The notes below the pieces were generated by a model. That model was given only the letters and a program-made list of their open reading frames with translations, made no database searches and was not told where the DNA came from. From positions 1-64,000 of the forward strand of contig CADAWR010000011.1 of NCBI GenBank assembly GCA_902791695.1: a DNA stretch of 64,000 bases. The letters are read 5' to 3'. Shown here piece by piece: positions 16,818-28,016 of the stretch; position 1 is the first letter of the stretch; every line of letters starts with the position of its first letter. The DNA comes from an uncultured Bacteroidota bacterium. GTDB taxonomy: Bacteria; Bacteroidota; Bacteroidia; Bacteroidales; P3. The position numbers and the translations under genes are program-made.

Positions 16818-17585
16818 TTACTTCCATCCTCTTGCCACCATCTCCTGAGCGATGTACGAAGCCTCGTCGTCGGCATAGGTGTTGGGGCCGAAGCCGGCGT
16901 CGTAGCCAAGCTCCTTGGCAAGCTCGTGGCTGATACGGGGACCGCCGCAGATAAGGATAACCTTGTCGCGCAAGCCCTCGGCCTCGAGCATCTCCACCAG
17001 CTCGGTGAGGTTCTTGATGTGCACGTCCTTCTGGGTCACAGTCTGACTGACAATGAGTGCGTCGGCGTGGAGCTCTATGCCCTTGGCGATGAACTCCTCG
17101 TTGGGCACCTGGCTGCCGAGGTTGTAGGCTTCGATCATGTCGTAGCGTTCCAGACCGTAGTGGCCGGCATAGCCCTTCATGTTCATGATGGCATCGATAC
17201 CAACAGTGTGGGCGTCGGTACCCGTCGAGGCGCCGACAATGACAATCTTGCGGCCTATGTGCTCACGGATATACTCGTCGCACTCGTGCATATCCATGGT
17301 GGTGCTCTCCACCTTGGGCACATGGATGCTGGTATAGTCCACTGTGTGCGTCAGCGAACCGTAGCAGTTCATGAAGCAGAAGCCCTCGGTCAGCTCTTTC
17401 TGGTACACCACCAGCGGGTTCTCGAAGCCCATCTTCTTCAGCAGCTGCTTGGCAGCCTCTTCGGCCTCGGCACCTGCGGGCACCGGCAGGGTGAAGCTCA
17501 GCTGCACCTTGCCGTCGTTCATTGTGTCGCCGTATGGCTTTATCTTGGTGAGGTCAAGGGTTTTGTCGTAATCCTTTGCCTCCAT
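16818..17585 (-). CDS. kamE: Lysine 5,6-aminomutase beta subunit
   Basis: A 255-residue subunit that binds adenosylcobalamin. The B12 base-off motif DxHxxG is visible in VGASTGTDAHTVG (near 140-152); the Rossmann-like region follows with SQTVTQKDVHIKNL and GGPRISHELAKELG. With KamD it moves the terminal amino group of beta-lysine or lysine to carbon 5, using PLP and B12. ATG at 17585 is preferred to an in-frame TTG at 17594. It lies directly after kamD, separated by an intercistronic hairpin. Confidence 0.92.
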   Translation of the reverse strand: MEAKDYDKTLDLTKIKPYGDTMNDGKVQLSFTLPVPAGAEAEEAAKQLLKKMGFENPLVVYQKELTEGFCFMNCYGSLTHTVDYTSIHVPKVESTTMDMHECDEYIREHIGRKIVIVGASTGTDAHTVGIDAIMNMKGYAGHYGLERYDMIEAYNLGSQVPNEEFIAKGIELHADALIVSQTVTQKDVHIKNLTELVEMLEAEGLRDKVILICGGPRISHELAKELGYDAGFGPNTYADDEASYIAQEMVARGWK

Positions 17586-17635
17586 CGAATACAATACAAT
17601 CCTTCGCTCATCTTATTTTCCTTTCGTAAAATAGA

Positions 17636-17661
17636 AGGGTTGTCGGCAAAGCCGACACCCT
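17636..17661 (-). promoter_or_regulatory. Intercistronic hairpin between kamD and kamE
   Basis: On the minus strand GGGTGTCGGC pairs with GCCGACAACCC (one bulge) around a TTT loop, beginning at the kamD stop codon. It lacks a T-run, so it is more likely an mRNA stability or processing element than a terminator. Confidence 0.55.
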
Positions 17662-19216
17662 ATTTCTTTCCTTTCATTAGTTCAACAAACGGGTTAAAGT
17701 AGTGCTCGCCTTTCAGCGTCACACCGTCGAGGCCCTTGCCACCGGTCTTCGGGCGCTTCACGTTGGCGAAGATACCCTTCTCCAGTGCAGTGAAGAGGCC
17801 TTCGCTTTCCATTGTCTCGAGCAGTTTGGTGGCATTGTGCAGCACTTCCTGCGCACGGCTCTTGATGATGCCGCCTTCCTTGAACTCGACCTCTTCGCCG
17901 ATATCCTTCATGTTGTTGAAGATATACTTGGCGTTCTCGATACTCAGGTAGCGGTCGCTCATGAAGGGCGTGTGGATAGCCTCGGTAGGCATGCCGAGCA
18001 GCTGCAGACCCTGGTGCGTCCACTGGCCGATGACATTGAACAGAGCGTCCTGTATGTGGCCGCGGAAGATGTTGCCGGTCATGAACTTCGTCGGGGGCAT
18101 GTACTTCAGTGGAGCCTTGGGGAATATCTCGCGTATCATCTGTGCCTGCGCCAGCTCGTAGAGGAAGCCGTTCTCCAGCATGGGGTCCATCTCGAAGGCG
18201 TGGCCAAGACCCATCTGCTCCTCGGGCAGGCCGGCCATCAGAGCCAGCTGCTCGTTGATGAGGTCCGAAGCCAGCACCGTGTGAGCCTCCTCATAGGCGT
18301 CGGCGGTGGTCAGGTAGTTGTCCTCGCCGGTGTTGATGATAACGCCTGCGAAGCCGTTGATGATACGGCTCATATACTGGTCGATCAGCGTGCGCTGCAT
18401 ATTGATGTCGCGGAAAAGGATGCCGTACAATGCATCGTTCAGCATCACGTCGAGGCCCTCGAGGGCGCCCATGGCGGCAATCTCAGGCATGCAGAGGCCC
18501 GAGCAGTAGTTGCAGAGGCGTATGTAACGGCCAACCTCCTCGCCCACTTCGTCCAGGGCCTTGCGCATGATGCGGAAGTTCTCCTGGGTGGCGAAGGTGC
18601 CGCCGAAACCCTCGGTCGTGGCGCCGTAGGGCACATAGTCGAGCAGCGACTGTCCGGTGGTGCGGATAACGGCAATGATGTCGGCACCCTGGCGGGCACC
18701 AGCCTGTGCCTGGACGACATCCTCATAGATGTTACCCGTGGCGACGATGATGTAGAGGTAGGGCTTCGAGCCCTCGCCTATCGTCTCGATGTACTTCTCG
18801 CGGCGCAGACGGTTGCCACGCACTTTCTCAATGGTTGCGTTGATTACAGGCTCCAAGGCCTTGTCGATCTCAGCCTTGGTGTGGACGGGCAGCTTGGTGA
18901 TGTCGAGCGTGCCGGCAGCGATGGCCTCGGCAATCTGCTGCGGGCTCTTGCCGGTCTCCACCATGGCGTTGCCGACATAGAACATCACACCCTCGCCGAG
19001 GACGCCTTTGCTCTTCAGCTCTTCGACCACCACATTGGGCATTGGCACATCGTTGGCGTCGATGCCGTCGATGCCTAGGAAGCGGCAAAGGGTGCGCTCC
19101 ACAGCCACCGTGGTGTAGTCTTCAACGAAATCCTGCACCTGTCCGGCAATCCTGCGGGCCACATCGCGTGCATGCTCAACCTCCACAAAATCAAGTCCTA
19201 CTTTACTCTTTTGCAT
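17660..19216 (-). CDS. kamD: Lysine 5,6-aminomutase alpha subunit
   Basis: A 518-residue catalytic subunit of the B12/PLP-dependent D-lysine/beta-lysine 5,6-aminomutase (OAM/KamD family). Typical segments are PVHTKAEIDKALEPV, VRGNRLRREKYIETIGEGSK, GQSLLDYVPYGATTEGFGGT and RLCNYCSGLCMPEIAAMGAL. It acts in the cytoplasm in the lysine fermentation route to acetate and butyrate. First gene of a minus-strand run kamD-kamE-CoA-transferase; a promoter box lies upstream at 19264. kce of the same pathway is 11 kb away. Confidence 0.93.
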   Translation of the reverse strand: MQKSKVGLDFVEVEHARDVARRIAGQVQDFVEDYTTVAVERTLCRFLGIDGIDANDVPMPNVVVEELKSKGVLGEGVMFYVGNAMVETGKSPQQIAEAIAAGTLDITKLPVHTKAEIDKALEPVINATIEKVRGNRLRREKYIETIGEGSKPYLYIIVATGNIYEDVVQAQAGARQGADIIAVIRTTGQSLLDYVPYGATTEGFGGTFATQENFRIMRKALDEVGEEVGRYIRLCNYCSGLCMPEIAAMGALEGLDVMLNDALYGILFRDINMQRTLIDQYMSRIINGFAGVIINTGEDNYLTTADAYEEAHTVLASDLINEQLALMAGLPEEQMGLGHAFEMDPMLENGFLYELAQAQMIREIFPKAPLKYMPPTKFMTGNIFRGHIQDALFNVIGQWTHQGLQLLGMPTEAIHTPFMSDRYLSIENAKYIFNNMKDIGEEVEFKEGGIIKSRAQEVLHNATKLLETMESEGLFTALEKGIFANVKRPKTGGKGLDGVTLKGEHYFNPFVELMKGKK

Positions 19217-19263
19217 TGTCTTTTATATTGTTTTATTAAATATTTTAGTATCTAAATCAAAAT

Positions 19264-19294
19264 GCAAAGATACTAAAGTTTGCCGATATGGCAA
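19264..19294 (-). promoter_or_regulatory. Promoter of the kamD operon
   Basis: On the minus strand TTTG (19291-19294), 18 nt, then TATCTTTGC (19264-19272), 48 nt before kamD. This matches the Bacteroidetes consensus. Confidence 0.7.
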
Positions 19295-19363
19295 AATTTT
19301 TTTTCTTACCGACATCAAAAAGCCGTTTCCCCTTCATCGCCGCCATGCCGGAGAGCCGGCGAC

Positions 19364-19499
19364 GCTCCGTACCCCCTCCGTCTGTTCACCGGTTGTTCTA
19401 CGATTGTTCACCGATTGTTCGACGGTTTTAAACGTAGAACAACCGGTGAACAACCGGCGAACAGACGGAGAGGGGACGGAGAGGGTATGGGGAGGATAG
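19364..19499. repeat. Dispersed palindromic repeat, copy B
   Basis: A long imperfect palindrome centred near 19430. The left arm holds CTCCGTCTGTTCACCGGTTG and the right arm GAACAACCGGTGAACAACCG followed by CAGACGGAGAGGGGACGGAG. It fills most of the 430-bp gap between kamD and secA; the rest holds the two promoters. Confidence 0.85.
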
Positions 19500-19562
19500 G
19501 GTTTGGCACGCTTTTTGATGTAAAAAAAAGTGCAACGAAGGCCGGATATAAATAAAATTGTG

Positions 19563-19571
19563 TATCTTTGC
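19563..19571 (+). promoter_or_regulatory. -7 box upstream of secA
   Basis: TATCTTTGC, 75 nt before the secA ATG, giving a leader of roughly 70 nt. A clear -33 element is not seen. Confidence 0.6.
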
Positions 19572-19646
19572 AAGTTGCACTGTGGTGCGGGACGCATCAC
19601 AAACAATTGAATTGTATAATATTATATAGAGACATAAAATAGAGAC

Positions 19647-22961
<3,315 letters not shown>

Positions 22962-22985
22962 TCCACAAAGCAGCCAGTGTTTTAC

Positions 22986-23025
22986 CAGACTGGAAAAAAA
23001 TTTATTTTGCCAGTCTGTTTTTTTT
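22986..23025 (+). terminator. Terminator after secA, overlapping the next promoter
   Basis: CAGACTGG (22986-22993) pairs with CCAGTCTG (23010-23017) and is followed by eight T (23018-23025). The A-rich/T-rich loop and the stem contain the -33 element of the next promoter. Confidence 0.8.
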
Positions 23026-23037
23026 ATGTACTTTTGC
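23006..23037 (+). promoter_or_regulatory. Promoter of the 23284 lipoprotein gene
   Basis: TTTG at 23006-23009, exactly 19 nt, then TACTTTTGC at 23029-23037: a near-perfect consensus. The leader to the ATG at 23284 would be about 240 nt and contains an inverted repeat. Confidence 0.75.
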
Positions 23038-23080
23038 ACTTGATTCCGGAGAAGGAATCATGAAGCGTTATGCTCGATCT

Positions 23081-23202
23081 GCTGATGAGAACCTAGGAAA
23101 CTTTCAACAGCAATAAACAGGGTCGGTATAATGGTTCGCGCGTATGGCGTGGACTGTCAATCCATCTTTGTTTATTATGGTTTTCCTAGGACCTTCATCA
23201 GC
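23081..23202 (+). repeat. Long inverted repeat in the leader of the lipoprotein gene
   Basis: The left arm GCTGATGAGAACCTAGGAAA (from 23081) extended by CAATAAACA matches the reverse complement of the right arm (23166-23202, TTTATTATGGTTTTCCTAGG then ACCTTCATCAGC), imperfectly. The arms are separated by about 48 nt. It lies between promoter and gene, so it may be a structured RNA leader or the remains of a small mobile element. A tiny frame (23060-23116, 18 codons) is not supported as a gene. Confidence 0.5.
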
Positions 23203-23283
23203 GAGAGGAACATACAGTGCCACGCTTTTGTTATTGATTGCCTGTTGCGGTACGGACAGGAGAATAAAAAACAAACAAACAAA

Positions 23284-24054
23284 ATGTTCAAAAGCATCAA
23301 AACAATGACATTGCTGCTTGCAGCGACAACCCTGCTTGCTGTTTCTTGTGGCAAGGACAACACCGAACCGGAAGCTAATGGCGGTGGCTCTGCCGGGGGC
23401 ACAGCCACACCAGCCATCACTGAATCCAGTATTATTGGAACATGGGGTTACAAAAGTACCCATGCGTTGACTGGCAATGAGTTGGTGATTAAGGGCGACC
23501 ATACGGTTACATTCGATGGGAAGACCTACAACTGGACTCTCACAGACAATCAGTTTGTCGCCAATGCAGGAAACTATTTCAAGATTGAGTTTACTATTAA
23601 CGCCATCAACGAGAAGAGCATGGATATAAGCGGAGGAGCCAAGCGCTATAACGGCAGCAGTCAAGAATGGTACACAGAAAAGAATATGACGGGAACAGTT
23701 GTCAAAACAGTGACGGAGGTTCTCTCAGGTTTGCCGGATGACCTTGTTGTAGGAGACTGGGTGTTTTCCGGCACTCTTGGAAGCGGATGGCCGTTGCAAG
23801 TGTCAGACGACCATACCTGCGTTTGGAATTACAACTATACCAGCAATTGGAATACCGTGGGACCGGTCTTTAAGGCTCGTGGTACAGGCAACTTTCCGCG
23901 TTTTAAGATGCAGTTCACTGTAGATAGTGTAACCACATCGGCGACAAAGGCTATAATGTATGTCACCGGAGAATACAGAGATAGCGTATACCGCATATCT
24001 GGTTGGGAGGAAACAGGCAATGAACTTGTCGGTATGTTTACCAAGAGTTTCTAA
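23284..24054 (+). CDS. Secreted lipoprotein of unknown function
   Basis: A 256-residue protein with a lipoprotein signal (MFKSIKTMTLLLAATTLLAVSC). After a Gly/Ser-rich linker (NGGGSAGGTA) come two similar beta-rich domains, each starting with a W-containing lipocalin-like strand (SSIIGTWGYKS near 50; DLVVGDWVFSG near 155), typical of Bacteroidetes lipocalin-like lipoproteins. ATG at 23284 is chosen because it begins the signal peptide; the frame upstream is non-signal. Expressed from its own promoter with a long leader. Confidence 0.7.
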   Translation: MFKSIKTMTLLLAATTLLAVSCGKDNTEPEANGGGSAGGTATPAITESSIIGTWGYKSTHALTGNELVIKGDHTVTFDGKTYNWTLTDNQFVANAGNYFKIEFTINAINEKSMDISGGAKRYNGSSQEWYTEKNMTGTVVKTVTEVLSGLPDDLVVGDWVFSGTLGSGWPLQVSDDHTCVWNYNYTSNWNTVGPVFKARGTGNFPRFKMQFTVDSVTTSATKAIMYVTGEYRDSVYRISGWEETGNELVGMFTKSF

Positions 24055-24065
24055 CACACAAATAA

Positions 24066-24100
24066 GCAGAGGGCCACACATGTCATGTGTGGCCCTCTGC
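24066..24100. terminator. Near-perfect palindromic terminator
   Basis: GCAGAGGGCCACACATG (24066-24082) and CATGTGTGGCCCTCTGC (24084-24100) pair over 17 bp with a single unpaired base. It separates two convergent genes and can act on both. Confidence 0.8.
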
Positions 24101-24117
24101 TATTAGTGAGTATTGGA

Positions 24118-24585
24118 TTACTCGCCGATATATTTACCATCAACCTCCCAGCTGAGGACTTTCACATCGGTTTCTTTCTTCCAGAAGAGGAAGCCGCTTT
24201 TCTTGGCTATGCGGGCCTGATAGGTCATCTTGTTGCGTACCTTGCGAACCCAGATGTCGGTGACATCATAGCCGGCGAACAGGTGATTCACAGTGTCGCG
24301 CACGGCGGCAGGACAGTACTTGGTGTCGATGAAGTAGTGGGTCTCACTGCCCTTGCTGCTGAAGACCATAGCTTGACGACTCTTTTCGGCGTCCAAATAG
24401 ATTACCTTGAAGGTATTCTCGTCCATCTTATACCATTCCACATTGGTGGCATCTTTCACCTGACGCTGGAAGTCTTTAACATAGCTCAGCTTGACGTCTT
24501 TCTCGGGCACAGACTTGTAATCCTGCGCAAAAGAAACTCCCTGAAGGAGCATAAGCGCTGCCACAAAAGCAAGTATCTTTTTCAT
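24118..24585 (-). CDS. PepSY-like secreted protein
   Basis: A 155-residue exported protein: signal peptide MKKILAFVAALMLLQGVSFA, then a DFQRQVKDATNVEWYKMDEN segment and a second VRDTVNHLFAGYDVTDIWVR segment, as in the periplasmic PepSY-like (DUF2874/BLIP-like) proteins common in Bacteroidetes. It has its own promoter box at 24629. The molecular role is unknown. Confidence 0.65.
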   Translation of the reverse strand: MKKILAFVAALMLLQGVSFAQDYKSVPEKDVKLSYVKDFQRQVKDATNVEWYKMDENTFKVIYLDAEKSRQAMVFSSKGSETHYFIDTKYCPAAVRDTVNHLFAGYDVTDIWVRKVRNKMTYQARIAKKSGFLFWKKETDVKVLSWEVDGKYIGE

Positions 24586-24628
24586 ATTGTGTTTATTGTT
24601 ATATTTATACAGTTGTTATTAACAGGAT

Positions 24629-24637
24629 GCAAATATA
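24629..24637 (-). promoter_or_regulatory. -7 box of the PepSY-like gene
   Basis: GCAAATATA reads TATATTTGC on the minus strand, 44 nt before the start codon. Confidence 0.6.
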
Positions 24638-24652
24638 CGAAAATTATTTGTA

Positions 24653-25363
24653 TTACATATTTTGCATAAGATTTTGCACCACTTTCTCTCCATCGCGGAT
24701 TGCCTGCATAGACCAGTGGAGCTTTAGGTCGAGGAGATCGTCGTCGCTGAGCTGCCAATGGAGAGATGGTTCGCGGCGCATACGCTCGGTGAGGGAGAAG
24801 AGAGAGAGGGCTGCGCAGACACTGATGTTAAAACTCTCGGTGAAGCCGTACATAGGTATCTTTACATAAGCGTCGGCACCGGCAATGGCTTCCTGTGTAA
24901 GACCGGTGAGTTCGGTACCGAAGACGAGTGCCGTTGGCTGACTGATGTCTAGGTCGCCAATCATGGTATCATTCTCATGGGGCAATGTGGCCACAATACG
25001 ATAGCCCTTGGCGTGCAGGTTCTTATAAACCTCCTGTATGGAAGAATAGCGGTAGTAGTCAACCCATTTTGCCGAGCCCACGGCTACGTCGCCTGCCGGA
25101 TTAAAGGGGTTGTTGGACTCAACCACATGCACATCCTGGACACCGAAGCAGTCGCACGAACGCAGCACGGCAGCGGCGTTGTGGCTTTGGTATATATCCT
25201 CGAGCACGACACTGATGTGTCGGGTACGCAATGGCGCAAGGCGGTCAAAAAGGGATCGTTTATTCTCGCTAAAGAGGTCTGCAGCACGCTCATACAGTGC
25301 AGCTTTCTGGTCGGTACTGAGGGTCGCGAAGGGCGATGGAGTGTTGGGGTGTCGTTCTGGCAT
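24653..25363 (-). CDS. trmH: tRNA/rRNA 2'-O-methyltransferase, SpoU/TrmH type
   Basis: A 236-residue SPOUT enzyme. Motif 1 HNAAAVLRSCDCFG (near 61-74), motif 2 ALVFGTELTGL (near 145) and motif 3 IPMYGFTESFNISVCAAL (near 170) are all present, with the N-terminal helix and the C-terminal extension of TrmH, which makes Gm18 in tRNA using SAM. It is transcribed divergently from a glycosyltransferase-like gene through back-to-back -7 boxes. Confidence 0.85.
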   Translation of the reverse strand: MPERHPNTPSPFATLSTDQKAALYERAADLFSENKRSLFDRLAPLRTRHISVVLEDIYQSHNAAAVLRSCDCFGVQDVHVVESNNPFNPAGDVAVGSAKWVDYYRYSSIQEVYKNLHAKGYRIVATLPHENDTMIGDLDISQPTALVFGTELTGLTQEAIAGADAYVKIPMYGFTESFNISVCAALSLFSLTERMRREPSLHWQLSDDDLLDLKLHWSMQAIRDGEKVVQNLMQNM

Positions 25364-25383
25364 ATTGTTTACGTGAATTTTTT

Positions 25384-25417
25384 TGCAAAGATACGAAAAA
25401 ATATTTGTATCTTTGCA
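25384..25417. promoter_or_regulatory. Back-to-back divergent promoters
   Basis: TGCAAAGATAC (25384-25394) and its exact reverse complement GTATCTTTGCA (25407-25417) face outward with 12 nt between them. One drives trmH, the other the half-length glycosyltransferase gene. The short spacing means the two promoters overlap. Confidence 0.7.
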
Positions 25418-25456
25418 CCTGAATATGTATTACGTTGTATAAGTACAACTTGCAAT

Positions 25457-26041
25457 ATGTTAGTAGGATACGAGGCAAATAATGCATTGCGCAATAGTCA
25501 CGAACTGGGCGATTTTGCGCGCAACTTGATAGAACGGCTCGCCACAGGGCGTGTCAACAGCTACCGCGCTCTGCTTTTTGCTACACGCATCAAGAAAGAC
25601 TACCGCGGCTATTTCAGTGGATATTCCAATATTGGTACTTTTGTGCCCTTCGGATGGTCGCGCCTGATGCCGTCGTTATGGATGCGCTATCGCCTCAACC
25701 CATGGCTTAAACTAGAGAAAGTCAAGATATTCCACGGCCTCAACGAGGAGTTACCCTACCATATCGACCGAGACATCAAGACCATCATCACCTGCTACGG
25801 CGTTGGCGAACACCACCGTACATCGCTCATGGACTCGTTTACATGGAAGAAGCGCATGGAATACTCCTTCAGCGCAGCCAATGTCATTGTAGCCGTCAGC
25901 GCAGAGGTGAAACAGCAACTTATTGACGCCGGTGTAACGCCGGAGAAGATTGTAATCATCGGAGGCAAGACTCCATATGAGCTCACCGACCGTATGGTGG
26001 AGCAATACTTTGAGCTCTATTGTACGTTGGCAGGCAAGTGA
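25457..26041 (+). CDS. Half-length GT4-type glycosyltransferase (N-terminal domain only)
   Basis: A 194-residue protein. It begins MLVGYEANNALRN and has KVKIFHGLNEELPYHI and VSAEVKQQLIDAGV, closely parallel to the N-terminal Rossmann domain of the full-length GT4 gene at 26865 (MVIGFDAKRAA, KVDIYHGLSNELPLG, VSHFSKQELVRLL). The C-terminal nucleotide-sugar-binding domain with its E-x7-E motif is absent. ATG at 25457 follows the promoter box by 40 nt. The 3' end overlaps the convergent GT2 gene by 25 bp. It may be a regulatory or acceptor-binding subunit, or a relic. Confidence 0.7.
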   Translation: MLVGYEANNALRNSHELGDFARNLIERLATGRVNSYRALLFATRIKKDYRGYFSGYSNIGTFVPFGWSRLMPSLWMRYRLNPWLKLEKVKIFHGLNEELPYHIDRDIKTIITCYGVGEHHRTSLMDSFTWKKRMEYSFSAANVIVAVSAEVKQQLIDAGVTPEKIVIIGGKTPYELTDRMVEQYFELYCTLAGK

Positions 26042-26787
26042 TTGAGCTCACGCAGCCCAGCATATTTCATAAACGTGTAGAATGCCGACATACGACAGAT
26101 GACGTATCCGGCATGACCGTCCATAAAGCCTCCCTTTAATATATAGTTACGGAAGAATGTCCAGCCAGGGCGGAACCATACGCCAAAGGCCGACACTTTT
26201 TTTCCAGACTCATTGGCCTTGTGCGCCGCCAGCGATGCATAGTGAATCTGACGCCTTGCATAGTCGTCGAATGACTTGAACGAATAGTGTAGCAGATCGC
26301 CATTAATCTTCACCTGCCGCACCGCCTTGGCATAGCGTAACTCCTCATGCACAAGGCCGTCCCATGTAGCAACACCTTGATACCATAGGCGCACCCGTGC
26401 GTCAGGATACCAGCCGCAATGACGTATCCACTGTCCGCAGTAGTTGTTGAGACGGTTCACCGAGTACACCGTACCGCTGTCGAGTCCCTTCTCCTTAAGG
26501 GCAAGCAAGCTCTCGCGCAACTCTGGTGACAATGCCTCATCGGCGTCCATGCTCAGCAGCCATGGATGAGTGGCGAGACTGTTGGCATAGTTCTTCTGCT
26601 CCGAATAGCCAGCCCAGTCATGATGCACAAAACGCACACCGGCAGACTGGCAGATGGCTTCGGTGGAATCGGTGGAACCAGAATCAACCACCACCACCTC
26701 GTCTGCCACACCCTCCAGCGACTTTAAGCAGCGTCCAATGTTGCCCTCCTCGTCCTGTGTAATTATTACAGCGGTTATCTTCTCCAT
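26017..26787 (-). CDS. GT2-family glycosyltransferase (LPS core, WaaE/KdtX-like)
   Basis: A 256-residue GT-A fold enzyme: ITAVIITQDEEGNIGRCLKS at the start, VVVVDSGSTDST near 38-49, the DxD-type MDADE near 87 and the WDGLVHEEL motif near 160, all as in LPS-core beta-1,4-glucosyltransferases of the WaaE type. It ends in a basic amphipathic region. ATG at 26787 is preferred to an in-frame start at 26811. It is divergent from the GT4 gene at 26865 and overlaps the half-GT gene. Confidence 0.83.
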   Translation of the reverse strand: MEKITAVIITQDEEGNIGRCLKSLEGVADEVVVVDSGSTDSTEAICQSAGVRFVHHDWAGYSEQKNYANSLATHPWLLSMDADEALSPELRESLLALKEKGLDSGTVYSVNRLNNYCGQWIRHCGWYPDARVRLWYQGVATWDGLVHEELRYAKAVRQVKINGDLLHYSFKSFDDYARRQIHYASLAAHKANESGKKVSAFGVWFRPGWTFFRNYILKGGFMDGHAGYVICRMSAFYTFMKYAGLRELNHLPANVQ

Positions 26788-26806
26788 TTTCAATATGCTT
26801 TCGCGG

Positions 26807-26857
26807 TGCAAAGATACAAATATTTTTAGATATTGCAGAAAAAGTTGTACTTTTGCA
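26807..26857. promoter_or_regulatory. Divergent promoters of GT2 and GT4 genes
   Basis: TGCAAAGATAC (26807-26817) drives the minus-strand GT2 gene and GTACTTTTGCA (26847-26857) the plus-strand GT4 gene. The second box ends 7 nt before the ATG at 26865, so that transcript is probably leaderless or nearly so. Confidence 0.7.
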
Positions 26858-26864
26858 GCACAAA

Positions 26865-28016
26865 ATGAACGCCATGGTCATAGGATTCGACGCCAAGCGC
26901 GCAGCGCAGAACCGCACTGGACTGGGTAACTACAGCCGCTATATCGCACGTACCCTCAAGGAGTTCGCGCCAGACAACGAGTACCTGCTCTTCATTCCCA
27001 ATCCCAAAAGAGCGTCGCAGCTCGGCGACCTGCCCGACATCGCGGAATACACCCAGGTGACTCCCCGCACCGCCTTGGGGCGCCTCCTCCCTGCCCTATG
27101 GCGCACTGTGGCAATCACACGTGAACTGCGCCGACGCAAGGTCGACATCTACCACGGCCTGAGCAACGAGCTTCCCCTTGGCATACGCCGCGCCGGCTGC
27201 CGCTCCGTGGTCACCCTCCACGACGTCATCTTCCTGCACCAGCCGGAATACTACAAGCCCATCGACCGCTTCATCTACCGCCTCAAGTTCCGCTACGCCG
27301 GCATGAAGGCCGACCGTGTAATCACCGTCAGCCATTTCTCCAAGCAGGAGCTCGTGCGCCTGCTGCATATCCCCGCCGACAAGATTTCGGTCGTCTATCC
27401 CGGCCTGTACCTCGACTTCTCGAAGGTCACCGAATCCGACCGCACCGCCGTGCATGCACGATACAGCCTGCCCGCACGATTCGTGCTCTACGTGGGCACT
27501 GTTGAAGAGCGCAAGAACATGATGCTCGTAGCCAAAGCCATGTACCTCATGCAGCAAGCCGAAACACTGCCCGACGACATGCGCATGGTGGTCATAGGGC
27601 GCCACACGCCCTATGCCGACACATTGCAGCGCTACCTCAACGCAAACGGCCTTGCCGGGCGGTTCCTGTTCCTTAACAACGTAACCTTTGCCGACCTGCC
27701 TGCCTGCTACCAGCTGGCCGACGTGTTCGTCTACCCCTCACGTATCGAGGGCTTCGGCAGCCCCATGCTCGAGGCCGCTGCCGCAGGCGTACCTGCCATA
27801 GGCTGCACCGGTTCCAGCCTCGAGGAGGCCGGGGGCAACGGTGCCTTCTATGTGGAGCCCAACGATGCCAAAACCATGGCCGACCACCTGCTGGCCCTAT
27901 GGAACGACGAAGCCCTGAGAAAGGAACGCTCCGCCATGGGGCTTGCCCATGCGGAGCGTTTCTCTGAGCGCCGTCTTTTCGACGACCTGATGGAGGTTTA
28001 CAACAGTCTTATTTAA
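26865..28016 (+). CDS. GT4-family glycosyltransferase
   Basis: A 383-residue GT-B enzyme. The N-terminal domain has GFDAKRAAQNRTGLGNYSR and VTLHDVIFLHQPEYY; the C-terminal domain has VLYVGTVEERKN and the retaining E-x7-E motif EGFGSPMLEAAAAG. Related enzymes add mannose or similar sugars to lipid-linked or LPS glycans. ATG at 26865 is chosen because the promoter box ends at 26857; ATG at 26874 is possible. The end overlaps the deiminase gene by 8 bp. Confidence 0.85.
   Translation: MNAMVIGFDAKRAAQNRTGLGNYSRYIARTLKEFAPDNEYLLFIPNPKRASQLGDLPDIAEYTQVTPRTALGRLLPALWRTVAITRELRRRKVDIYHGLSNELPLGIRRAGCRSVVTLHDVIFLHQPEYYKPIDRFIYRLKFRYAGMKADRVITVSHFSKQELVRLLHIPADKISVVYPGLYLDFSKVTESDRTAVHARYSLPARFVLYVGTVEERKNMMLVAKAMYLMQQAETLPDDMRMVVIGRHTPYADTLQRYLNANGLAGRFLFLNNVTFADLPACYQLADVFVYPSRIEGFGSPMLEAAAAGVPAIGCTGSSLEEAGGNGAFYVEPNDAKTMADHLLALWNDEALRKERSAMGLAHAERFSERRLFDDLMEVYNSLI

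Noticed and set aside
17636-17661. kamD-kamE hairpin as a terminator
   Set aside because: No T-run follows on the minus strand and kamE needs to be co-expressed with kamD.
15537-17702. A 721-codon plus-strand frame across four minus-strand genes
   Set aside because: It spans the barrel, CoA-transferase and kamE genes on the wrong strand; no motif, composition typical of a shadow.
19364-19499. Palindromic repeats as a CRISPR array
   Set aside because: Units are 8-11 nt or large palindromes without regular unique spacers, and no cas genes are present.
23060-23116. An 18-codon frame in the leader of the 23284 gene
   Set aside because: Too short, no conserved content recognised, overlaps the inverted repeat.
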